The position numbers were made by a program, and so were the translations under genes. DNA of 64,000 nucleotides, taken from Argopecten irradians. Taxonomy: Eukaryota > Mollusca > Bivalvia > Pectinida > Pectinidae. The notes beneath the pieces are model-generated. The model did no database searches. It was given only the letters and a program-made list of their open reading frames with translations, and had not been told where the DNA came from. The stretch's first letter is position 1. Every line of letters starts with the position of its first letter. Where the stretch lies: positions 11,527,765-11,591,764 of the forward strand of contig NC_091137.1 of NCBI RefSeq assembly GCF_041381155.1, in the 5' to 3' direction. Positions 47,001 through 58,100 of the stretch are shown here, piece after piece.

Positions 47001-50000
47001 TGGTGCCTATTACTACGAATGGAGCAAAGTAATGATTATGCAAACCGGTATAAAACGTTTGTTTGCATTTTATCGTACTTGTTCGATATCGCTAAACTAC
47101 TAGGCAATACAACTGAACCACTTAAATTATCAAATTCTCATCGAGGCATTATTTTTTTTACATAATACATATGAATGTCTTTCTGAAGGGAATTTATAAG
47201 GCAAGTCTATAAATTGTGAATTTGACGTCGCGTGACGGTACGGTAGATATTAAGAATAGTAGTTATGTTCGTTTTGGACAAAATAATATATAAATAGTTT
47301 CTGAGCCCATGACAATGTCCTGTCACGTCCAGGGTGTCCAACGGAGTTGTGAAGGTCATATGGTGCGTGTTTCCGATACGCAGGCGGTAACACCACCTGT
47401 TTTCTTGTAGCACCATCTTCAGTCACATCCCGATACAAAATACCTCCCGCAACCCTCAAACGATCGAAGTAACGCAAAATAAATGTCTCTTGTCAAGTTT
47501 CAAATGACTGAAAACGCAGGACATCATATGGCGTAGTACAGGATTCTACCTTGAGCTTTTCTCCAGTCTCTGACAGACATATCTAGCAGATCCTGACCAG
47601 AATCATAAGAGTTGTCATCGAGTACTAGCTGCATCGACACGGTCTCAATCCAAGACAATGGGTTATGCCTTCACCGAGTTAAACGAGATAGCACTCCCAT
47701 ATGTAGTTGGATGATTGTCTGACTCCATACTGGAAGGTAATCTAGACATGACATCTACACCCGTGTTGGTTTTTCCTGGCTTGTCCAGTCGCAGACAACT
47801 TAGCAGTGGTCTAAACGTAGGTCAATGGGTTATTATCTGTCGTAACCGTAAACTTTCTCCTGTACAGGTAATCTGTAAACTTGTCTGTCACAGCCCACTT
47901 TCAAGCAATAAATTCCAACTTGTGTGCTGGATAATTTCTCTCTTATTTCGTCAACCCTCGACTGGTATATGAGATGAAACGTGGCTTACCGTTCTGTTGC
48001 TGGTACATAATCGCTCCAAGACCATGCCCGCTGGCATCTGCGTGTCCCTCAAAGGGTGAATCATATAATGGGTATCCGAGACCATGTGGTGATGACGAAA
48101 TACTCTTCAGAGTCTGAAAGGCTGTTTCCTGCTCCTTACCCCATTTCCACGTTGGTAAACCAGCGTTGTCCTTCTTGGAGTGTCCTTTCTTCTTTGTAGG
48201 AGGTAACAACTCGTTAAGTAAAGTGGTTTCACGAACCTGAGAAGCCTTCCACAAACTTACGGTAGTAACCACAGAACCCCAGTAAATTTCTGACATCATC
48301 CGGACGAGTTGGTTTGGGCCAATCAACAATCTTCTGTACTTTATCTGGGTCTGCCTCAGTCCAATCCTTCGAAACCACAAACCCAAGAAACTTCACCTTC
48401 TTCTTAAAGTAGAATCACTTCTGTGGAGCCAGCTTCAAATGGTGGCACCTGATCCTCTCAAAAACCTGTTGTAATCTCTCCGTATGCTCCTCAAATGTCT
48501 CGGAGAACACAATGATGTCAACAATGTAAACAAAACAGATAATGGTGTTCAACTCTCCAATGCACTCCTCCATCAATCTCTGGTATGTTGCCAGAGCATT
48601 GACATGTCCAATAGGCATCATATTAAATTCATATAATTCTAAATGTCTAATAGTGAATGCAGACATAGCTTTATGTTTCTCCTGAAGTTCAACTTGGCGA
48701 TATTTGTAAAATCACCAAACTCGAAGCTTTCAAAACAGCCCTCACAAACCTACCATTAATTTCATTTTTTAAATCTGTCTTAAACTTAATCCTTGGTATT
48801 TAGCACATCCACTAATGGCATAATCTTCATCCTGTTGAAGGTGGTCATTATGAAGTAGAAGTAGAACAAGTACATGTACAATAGATATTTAAACAGATAT
48901 CTTCAAAACAGGAGACCACTTTTGTTACGAGTATGTTATGCTCATACAACACCCTTTGACTATACCATAGCAAAACTAAATGCATTTCGGGAGAAAAAAC
49001 ATACTGGGACCCAGTTCGTCCAGATTTCCGAATGTCTGGAGCTGCTGACGAATATTTCATGATGGCGTTGTTTTGTTTATGTGGAATAATGTGTTTCATG
49101 AGATGCAAACAATTTAATTTTACTCAAATCGTGACTACTGTTCCTTCACGACTACTGGTAGGGTCCCAGTACAGAGACTAATTTTGAAAATTACACAGAG
49201 GGTGCACGTGTCTCCCAACTTCAAAGCTGTACAGTCAATCACTGTGCACCGTTATTCTCCATTCAACAGATCAAGTCACCCACTTTGATAACAAATCAAC
49301 AAAGTTTGAATTAACATATTAACATTCAACATATAAATACAGTATCTAAAATGTAATATGTAAATAAATGGCAATATAAGATATGATATGTTCAAATAAA
49401 TAATAAAGAATGTGGCAATATCACAAATAATAATTTAAAAAAAAACTGTGATAGTAACCCCTGGAATATCTACCTTGTTATTCTTTCTGGATAACCCAAG
49501 GCATACCGGTATCCATTTTTGTTGTGACTTTGTCGAAATGTTTATAGGCAATATATAATGTAGTATGCTTATCTTAGACCAATGAGATCTATTTTATGAA
49601 CCAAACAGCAAGGTCAGTGTGATAATAGATTGAAACGAACACTTCTCAAATTTTCTGTTTGTTGAGTCTTACATATGTTTTATATTGTAGAGCCTATAGA
49701 ATTATATCGTATCCCACTGACCACCTCCTCACAGTTGGGTTGGTGGAGAACTGATGAGCCCCTCAGAGAACGACAGCCATGGACTTATGTAAAGAGAAAT
49801 GTCTCGGTTAATAGTGAGATGACAAGGTCTGTATAGTTAGACTCCAATATTGCTAGTTTTAATATAAAATCTAACACATGTGCATATAATGTGAATACCT
49901 TGATTATCGGTATCTTTATTTTTTACCTGTTGTGAGATTTATCAAGAAATCTCCAGAAATATGTAATAAGTGACAATAGCATCAATCTTATTCTAACTTT

Positions 50001-50398
50001 AGACAAAGATTGGAGGTATATGGGCCTCAATACTCAATTTGTAGAATTAGCGAAGTTCCAGGACAAACCGGTGTCATGCCAATCCACTGCAGATGATCAT
50101 TTATCTTTTAAAATTTCTCAATGGCTTGTGTATTCTTATACCTTTTGATGTTGCTTCGTAGCCAGCTTCTACTTCAAAGAAACAACCTCCTGCAAATGAC
50201 CATTGTATTGCTGTTCTTGTAATGATAAACCTTTTAAAAAATGTGATGTTTTCTGTCCTCACTTCTGCTAACTAAAATGAATTAGAATTTTCTTTTACCT
50301 TTTTTTTTTGTATTTTCACCCATATAATATGATTTTGTTTCCTTTGTAGATTTGTTAATGAGATGAGCCTTACCAACAGAGAGTTCACACTCTTCTAA
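44096..50398 (+). CDS. SPMIP11: TEX49/SPMIP11-like sperm microtubule inner protein, 3 exons, 144 aa
   Basis: Exons 44096-44345, 49691-49826 and 50350-50398 join in phase (G|AG and AG|A). The N-terminus MAFFGLSQLGYQNTI resembles my recollection of vertebrate TEX49 (MAFF.L..LGYQN). The second exon reads YRIPLTTSSQLGWWRTDEP and the end SEMTRFVNEMSLTNREFTLF, against vertebrate RIPL..WW..P and SAMTRFMD..LNDRTFSLY. Vertebrate TEX49 is about 132 residues. It is reported as a protein inside sperm axonemal microtubules, so a structural role in the flagellum is likely. Residues 20-83 (rich in P and basic residues) are less conserved. Intron 1 is 5.3 kb and holds a LINE fragment and an LTR-element fossil. 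AATAAA at about 50564 may be the poly(A) signal. The family call is from remembered sequence, not a search. Confidence 0.82.
44440..45300 (+). mobile_element. 5'-truncated LINE fragment, C-terminal reverse-transcriptase region (CR1/L2-like)
   Basis: Two overlapping plus frames (to 45036 and from 45033) encode the C-terminal part typical of metazoan CR1/L2-like retroposon polymerases: WLMQLNTSKCKYLEIG, EKNLRVNSDQNLQFSIHANL, a YATPVSSSHL block, IENVQRQATKRVP, LPTLQYGRERTDIIQTYKIL, then FFSNRVINIWNSLPEEVV. The frame changes once near 45035, so it is inactive. The endonuclease and the catalytic reverse-transcriptase core are absent. It sits in intron 1 of the TEX49-like gene in the same orientation. 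Confidence 0.85.
45301..46755. other. intron 1 of the TEX49-like gene, no feature recognised
   Basis: AT-rich non-coding sequence. Frames of 81-107 codons (46063-46386, 46175-46438, 46524-46769) overlap on opposite strands, are of skewed composition and match nothing I know. Confidence 0.45.
46760..48860 (-). mobile_element. Ty3/Gypsy LTR-retrotransposon pol fossil
   Basis: On the minus strand, in order, are recognisable parts of reverse transcriptase (about 48415-48700), RNase H (about 47943-48386), the zinc-binding integrase linker (about 47250-47477) and a basic pol tail (about 46780-46930). No gag, envelope or LTRs were found. The copy is a broken partial fossil with several breaks. It is interrupted by another repeat (46937-47300) and lies in intron 1 of the TEX49-like gene in antisense orientation. 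The degree of decay suggests an old insertion. Confidence 0.8.
46937..47300. mobile_element. repeat of unknown family, inserted in the LTR-element fossil
   Basis: Starts TAGCTGCAATATTGTAGCTC and matches 25041-25415 over its whole length (GTCTTTAGAGCTACAATT, CATCGAGGCATTATTTTTT and GGTACGGTAGATA are shared). The presence of the same unit inside two unrelated elements marks it as an independent mobile or repeated sequence. No ends with TIRs were resolved. Confidence 0.55.
48861..49690. other. intron 1 tail of the TEX49-like gene
   Basis: Non-coding. Overlapping frames on both strands at 48848-49108 are not recognisable. The sequence becomes AT-rich towards the acceptor at 49690. Confidence 0.45.
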
Positions 50399-53300
50399 AT
50401 TCCTACTCTATCCTAATTTGTCCTGGAAAGTCATCATATAAAAATATAGTGAAAGTTAAACACGTAAATCCAGGAACCGTTACAGTATTCACCATTTGTG
50501 TTAAGGAGTGAAAGTCTAGGAGAATTGGTGAAAAGGAGTGTGTAAGAATGGTTGAAGAAGAAAAATAAAGTATTAATTTCTGATGCACTGATTAAACAAC
50601 AAATCAGATCTTTAAAAATATCATTTTCATTATTTTATTTTAATTCTACAAGATTTAGAACCAGACGAAAAATGTTATTCTTCTCTAAACCTAGTTGAGA
50701 TAAACATTTCCAATTTTATAAATCTGTTATCTTGAATGGAAGTTAAAAGGTTTGTGAAATAGAAATACACTGTACACTATGTACTCTAAAAATGGTAAAA
50801 AGTTACTTTTTTAATATCTTTTAACCTATGTGAAATACTAGGTTATATTTTTCTATGTGTCATATTCAGGCTTTAGATAGTTTGATGTAGTTTATAAATA
50901 TTTACCTTTAAGTATTATGTTTAAGTAGTTTAGTAAATTTTCAATGGATACTTTTTATAATTTTGCACATGGAAAGGGGCCAATTTTTTGTGCGTAGTGT
51001 ACACATTACTAACACGATATAAACAGTGTTGTCAGATTTACCTTTTTAGATGTTTTTATTAGCAGTAGAGGGAAATTTGTTTTATGTGGCCAAGCAGTAC
51101 AGTTATAATGTACCAGTATATATATATAGAAAATTAATTAAAGTCCGTGTTTTATATTGAATATGTAAAGCAAATTGATCATGAGTTTGAATATGTTTTA
51201 TGTACACAGTAAGGTGTAACTAATAGATGGCTAGTCTTTACTATTTGTTTGTTTTTGCTCAAAGAAAGTTTGTTTTTAATTTCAAATTTCTATATCTTTC
51301 TGAAAGATTATGATATAATGAGTTCCTGATTCAGGAGAACCCTTTTTATTTTCAGCTTTAATACCATATACCATTTCATATCATTGTTTTATTTATTCAT
51401 TTTTCATATCTTAGAGAACATTTTACTATACAGTTATGTCTAGATATACTCAAAAGTTGTATCTATTTCTACATTAAAATTAAACTTATTAATATTTTAC
51501 AAAAGTATCTTTCTAAAGGTTTTATTGTGATTTTAAGAGGAATTTCTAAACCATTCTTCATTATGCTAGCATAATTCATTTGGATGCAATAAAATGTTGA
51601 TTTGCAATAAGAAAAATGTTTTAGTAGAGAGTGTAAATCGTTAATTCACTGGAACTTAATCAATATCAATTTGAAAAAAAACGTTGATTAATTTTCCTTT
51701 TAGGTTTACTGGTAATTTGAACTTAAAATTGAATAAATTTTACACACAATTCAATGATCGATGCAGCTGATTGTTCACTATGACATGTATCATTGTTGAT
51801 ATTTTTCATTTCTTTTGAGTAATGAATGTGTTTACAGTCTATGTCACTGATTCACTGTGGGACTTAATGTTTGGTAGACAAATGTTATATTTATATACCT
51901 TGCACTGATTGCAGTTAAGATTTGTAATGCAAACAGTATTCACCTGTTGAAATCAAAATATATAAACCAAAGTATATCGATTTTGTGTTATTTTTCGACT
52001 TATTTTCATAAACTGATTCGATCAGTTACTATACCAGTGTCATATTAATTGTCTTAATTTCAATGTTTCTAAAAATACAGTTGTTTTTGAAAATAAGGAA
52101 TAATAGAGACATTAACATCCAACATGAATGATCCACGGTATGTCAAGCTAAGCTCTTTTCCTTCTTTCTATCTTCATTTAAAGTATGTGGTAAATCCTAC
52201 AGTAAGTTTTTTTAATATTAAAGTATTGGTTCATACGTCATTCTTTGATATACAGGTATTGGTACTAGCATGCATTTACTACCTACAAATTCAATGATGT
52301 TGACGTCACAAGGAGCGTGGTTACATTGAAATAACAATGTTCAAAACATGGTCTGTGACTGTGCATTGGCAATACAAATATATTTGGCCACTGTGTGGAT
52401 ATAGGGAACATAGAAAGAAAAAAAACTTCCAATCGTCAAAATTCCAATATTTCTGCCATATTGGGTTTTCGTCGGCCATGTTGAAAAAAGAACCCTTCGG
52501 TTTTTCTGCCGTAATCAAATTGAAATAATTTCAATTTGGGACAAAGGAGCCATATATTTGTAATTTGTGAAAAAAAAACTATTCAATATTTTCTGTGAAA
52601 AAGCGGTAACACAGTGTCAAAATTTATGAAATCGGGTTCCAACAATGCCCTACAACCTATGTCCTAAATCTACAAACAAAATGCCACGTATTCTGAACCT
52701 GCTTGTCAAATGATAATGCAGTTTTGACAATCACTGTATAATCTCTGCCGATTGTTATTGTACCAGATCACAGATGGATACTGTTATTTGATAATATTAT
52801 TTATTTTCACTACTGACGAGGGTATTGATTCTGTACAGGATAAAACTACATCGAATGCTTGGCCATACCCAAATATGCCCTCTCTGTTTCCAATGGTTGT
52901 CCCAAATGTATCAACATCTAGGATGGTGGCTTATTCCCTCGATCCCAACCATTATTGTCACTGGGAGTACAACGAACATGTTTCATATTGGCACCTCGAT
53001 ATCCTTTCATCAGTTTCTCATCTTGTCTTATGCTCCTGTATAAGTCAATCTCGTCATATCAAATTTTCCCTTTGTGATAATAGTTCCAGCGCTTGTGACT
53101 TTATCGTATTCGACCTGGCTTTGGCGAATTCAGTCGTTGAAACAGACTTTAAAGGCTAACACTCTAGGAGCACATATTTCCCTTCATTCTGCCCTATTTA
53201 TCGATTTCCCAAAACATGTATATTGAGTTGATAAATTTTCACTTGTTCGATCGATTTTCGGGTTTGTTAAGTCGATATTTGTTGAGTTTGAGCTTCTAAT

Positions 53301-54055
53301 TTTACTTCAAGTTAAAAAATATAAGAAATAATTAATTGCATCCCGAAAAAAATCCGTGGCACTATATCCATATGGAATGAAGTACTGATTGCTCACGACC
53401 CAAAGACAAAATAAATTATTTTATGTTATTTTTTGTGTTAATTAGACTTGTGTATACACGATTAAACACCAATTATTGGTCAAATGATGAATGTCATTTA
53501 TGCTCTGTCGGCGGTGGAGCATCTCTAAGTTTGGAATATAGAAAAAAAAACCATTTGTTTTTATTTATTAAAACTTTTTTTTTATCCTGTTTAACCACCT
53601 GGTAAAATATTCACCATAACTGAACATGCAATATTTTAAAACAAAAAATAAAGAGAACATGCATTGTATTTGAATGTTTATTAAACAATAGGTGATCAAG
53701 GACTTACGAAAATAAAATCTTTCGTTCCTTATTTTATAAAAGTCACACGGTAGAAATGGAAACAGTACAGGCTAATGTGTGGTTCTCCACATGGTTGGAC
53801 CACCGTTAATTGTTTTAATTCTACTCTATTATCGTATCACACTCTCGTAGCACAATATTACATATTTGACAGTGATTTTGTGAACTATTATATGTCACCA
53901 TGTGATACAGTGTTTCTACGATTTTATACTTAAAAAATAGATATAAAGAAAACCATTTAATCATGGTCAAGTTTGTTTTTTGTTGTTTTTTTTATACACG
54001 GTTATAACAAAATAATTTTGGTCGTGATAAACAAATTCTACAAAGATCGCATAAA
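50399..54055. other. convergent intergenic region
   Basis: Lies between the 3' ends of the TEX49-like gene (plus) and the guanylate cyclase (minus). Mostly AT-rich with no supported gene. The only coding-like stretch is 52750-53160, listed separately. Confidence 0.5.
52750..53160 (-). pseudogene. possible relic of a receptor ligand-binding (ANF-receptor-like) exon
   Basis: On the minus strand, fragments in different frames read VTSAGTIITKGKFDMTRLTY and then KHV..SDNNGW..RGNKPPS. The order and spacing recall the ligand-binding domain of receptor guanylate cyclases (..VTAGA..F..K....LTR.., then W+HV.L.YSDN). Stops and frame changes make it non-functional if it is one. The plus strand has an uninterrupted 135-codon frame (52752-53159) without recognisable features, so a real plus-strand exon is the alternative. 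It lies downstream of the cyclase gene on the same strand, which would fit a decayed neighbouring paralogue. This is resemblance by eye only. Confidence 0.22.
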
Positions 54056-54573
54056 ATGGTAAGCCAAGTTACTTATTATTCTATTAATTCCGATATCGGA
54101 ATTAAATTTTCCGAGTTCGGAATTAAAATACTGATATCGGAAATTAATCTCCGATATCGGGAATTTTAATTCCAATATCGGGAATTCTAATTCCAAAATC
54201 GAAAATTCTAATTCTGTTATCGGAAATTCAATTGCCGATAACAGAAATTCTCTCTAATTCTGCTGCACTAACTACTCCCTGCGTTACTTGCATGGTAGAA
54301 TAACTTGAATTTTCGATATCGGATATATATCGGATATACAATTTCTGACATTGGAATTTGTTTTCTAATTTCCGATATCAGAATTCGAATTTCCGATATC
54401 AGAATTAGAATTTCCGATATCAGAATTAAAAATAATTTCCTATATCAGAAATAGAATTTCCGATATGGAAAACAGAATTTCCGATATGGGAAATTCAATT
54501 TTCGATATCTGCAATAGAATTTCCGATATCGGGAAATAGAAATTCGGAATAAAAAGTAACTTAGCTTGCCATA
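54056..54573. mobile_element. MITE-like element with GATATC palindrome arrays
   Basis: The left end TGGTAAGCCAAGTTACTT and the reverse complement of the right end TGGCAAGCTAAGTTACTT form ~18-bp terminal inverted repeats. The interior is an array of degenerate ~20-bp units built around the palindrome TTCCGATATCGGAA, on both sides of a short unique centre (about 54250-54310). It has no coding capacity. Confidence 0.7.
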
Positions 54574-55161
54574 GCATATACATTATATATGTGGAAATGA
54601 AGTAAAAATTGTTAAGTGATGAGTGGATTAATTTATCAAGTAAAAACTCGTAATAGTCGACGAGTTACTGATAGGCATCGAGTGAGAGTTCCAGATACAA
54701 GGTGAGATACCCTGCGACTGAATACAAATTTCCCATGGAGATATGTTTTGTTGCTTTATACTCAGAAGACAGTCCAGTCTCCCCCAGGAAAAGCACACAA
54801 TTTGCGTTTTCCGATCTGTTTGAGTTCATTTTTACGGCACTGGTTGTCGATAAACAATAGAATGTCAGAAATCATTCACTTTGTGGTTGATTAAGCCAAC
54901 TGCTAAATTGCATAGAGAAACTATCACCATTGCTTCAGGAGGCGTGTAGTACTATCAAAACACAGTGTCACACACTTACTCACGAAAGACTGGGACTCGA
55001 TTGCTATACAAGACATTGCTACAATACAATATTTTGATATGTTTAACTTTTGACATTGACATGTTTATAAGCTCTCAACAGTTTAATAAATAGATTGTTG
55101 CTATGTTTTGCGAAGACAACTTTTTGTTAACATTTAGAACACCATACTTAAACGCTTCTCC
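54574..55161. other. 3' flank of the guanylate cyclase gene
   Basis: Non-coding, between the MITE-like element and the cyclase stop codon. It should contain the 3' UTR of the cyclase. No poly(A) signal is singled out. Confidence 0.4.
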
Positions 55162-58100
55162 TTATGGTTCTATTGATTTCGTGATTGATGTAGTATCACA
55201 ACCAAGGACTTCGAACTGTAACCGGAACAGTGTTACATATATACCACACTGAGTGCCGATTGACTGTTGACAGTCGCCATTTTCATTGTCCATACACGAA
55301 TAACAGGTATCACATTTGTTAAAATTATGTTGCCATAAATTTCTGTCAGTTTGTTTGGTTTCTGTGGTTTCGGATTTCGTTGCTGTTGTTTCCTGCACGT
55401 CTGCATTCCGTGGTATTGGGTCTGGCACCTGAGCTGTCTTTGGTGTTAATTCTGGCACTACAACCTGTGGAAGGGGTTTATCGAATCCATCCTTTCCTTC
55501 CAAGAAGAAGGTTTCTATTGTTCCTTTGCCCTAAAATTAAACATACGCATTCATAAAGAAAAGTGGTACGTTGGAATTTCACATATGAAAAAATTAAATG
55601 GACCTAACAGAATAATGTGCCAAAAATAAAGAACATTATTCGTCATTAACTATATTAAACAAGATTTGCCGATATAAGACTCAGGTGTACAAGACAAGAC
55701 AATCTTGAGAAGATTATAATGATTAGACTGAATTTCCTAAAGATATTTCACGAGACGAACCTTGTTTTAAGCATGATCTAGAATTCCTGATAGAATTATA
55801 GCAAGTAAAACGGGGAAACACCAGCTACTTTGATTTTCTATAGCACACCTATGCTATAACATGAAAATATAAGGCTATTCAGCGAGATTACTACCTTCAT
55901 TGTAACTGGGCCTCTCAGCTTTAGATGGAATCCCCCAAGGTGTCGTAACAGTATGTTTGTTTCCGGGCTAACATGTATCTTCAATGCTGAAAACATAACA
56001 TTTGTAATGTGATTTTGTCAGAAATACGATTTCAAGGAAAAAACAGCAACGACATTTTATAATAGTAATACTGATACTGATAGAGTATTATTAACAATCA
56101 CCCACATGAGGTAAACGTACGGTGGCTGATTTGTGCCATTTCGTCTTTTCGTCTTTTTGCCCCGAAAAGACGAGAATTAAGAAACCTTAATTTTCGTCTT
56201 TTCGTCTTTTCGCCCCGAAAAGACGAAATTTAACAAATTTAAATTTCGTCTTTTCGCGGCGAAAAGACGAAAAGACGAAAAGTCAAACACGAAAAGACGA
56301 AAGTGATACACGCTAATTAGCGACTTTGATTCTCGTCTTTTCGCCTTCAAAATTCTCGTCTTTTCGTCTTTTCGTCTTTTCGCCCCGAAAAGACGAAATT
56401 TAACAAACCTTAATTTTCGTCTTTTCGCCCCGAAAAGACGAAAATTAACAAACCTTAATTTGCGTCTTTTCGTCTTTTCGCCCCGAAAAGACGAAATTTA
56501 ACAAACCTTAATTTTCGTCTTTTCGTCTTTTCGCCCCGAAAAGACGAAAATTAACAAACCTTAAATTTCGTCTTTTCGTCTTTTCGCCCCGAAAAGACGA
56601 AAATTAACAAACCTTAATTTTCGTCTTTTCGTCTTTTCGCCTTCCGGTCCGGTGTGGAAGTCATTTTGAAATCTTTTTATCTTAATATTGACTTAATTGT
56701 TCAATATGGAAGCATCAAAGTAGTTTATGATAACAATCGATTTATTAAATTGATAGTATTACAAGTATCTTCATCAATAACTAAGATTAGAAGTTTTAAA
56801 ACAGAAGTCAACATGTTTGTTTACAGCAGTTACGTAGATTTCTCACACGTGGCATATGCCACGTGCCACTAACAGATTCATCATTCCGCAAATCCTTTAG
56901 CGTGATTGATACATTTTTTAAAATTCATTAATATCTTATTTTTTTGTGTTCTAATCGCCCTCTTTAGCAATTACGCTTATCAATACATTGCCGTGTATTT
57001 GTAAGGACAATAATGAAGATTCTAAACATAGCACTTACAGGAGTTGCCTCCCCTACACAACTTGAAAAAAAAAATGTTGTCGGCGGGGTATTATTTGAAA
57101 GCGTTTGAACCACGGATAAACTTGTTAACAAAATAATTTATGAAAGACAACTCGTGAAGACTTTGAGTTTAAAGGAAGGACTTGTACCAAGAAATTGTTC
57201 AAATACAGTTAATTATATCAGTCAATCAGTAGGTACAATGTACTGTGTATTATATGAAAAGACATTTTGACTACATACATGACATGGTTTTCATCATAAT
57301 TGTACATTAGAAATTACATTATAATCTCCGTCGTATATGAAAGATGACAAAGTATATCTGTAATTTGTATTTTGTCGGGGCGAAAAGACGAAAAGACGAA
57401 ATTTAAGGTTTGTTAATTTTCGTCTTTTCGCCCCGAAAAGACGAAAAGACGAAATTTAAGGTTTGTTAATTTTCGTCTTTTCGCCCCGAAAAGACGAAAA
57501 GACGAAAATTAAGGTTTGTTAATTTTCGTCTTTTCGGGGCGAAAAGACGAAAAGACGAAAAGACGAGATTTTTGAAGGCGAAAAGACGAAAATTAAAGGC
57601 GCTAATTAGCGTGCTTCACTTTCGTCTTTTCGTGTTTGACTTTTCGTCTTTTCGTCTTTTCGCCGCGAAAAGACGAAATTTTAAATTTGTTTAATTTTCG
57701 TCTTTTCGGGGCGAAAAGACGAAAAGACGAGAATTAAGATATTTAATTTTCGTCTTTTCGCCAGACGAAATGGCATAAATCAGCCACCGTATAAACGCCA
57801 ATCTATACCAAACTAATTTACGACTATAAAATCATGATGAGAGAACATGCCTTTGTGTCAATATTGATAGTCTCTTGTGTCTATCGCCGAAAATGTTATT
57901 TTCTGTATATACCATGATGACAGAGGATCAAAACACGAGATGGAATTGAATTCAGACTTGAGACTATTTGAGCTATTTAGGGTAAATGGGCATCCTCATT
58001 AGATTTTCAAAACAGCTGAGATAATAGATAATATTAAGATATCAAACTGTTTGAAATACAGGTGGACATAGACACATGTCCTATATTGTTCGGCCTTGAC

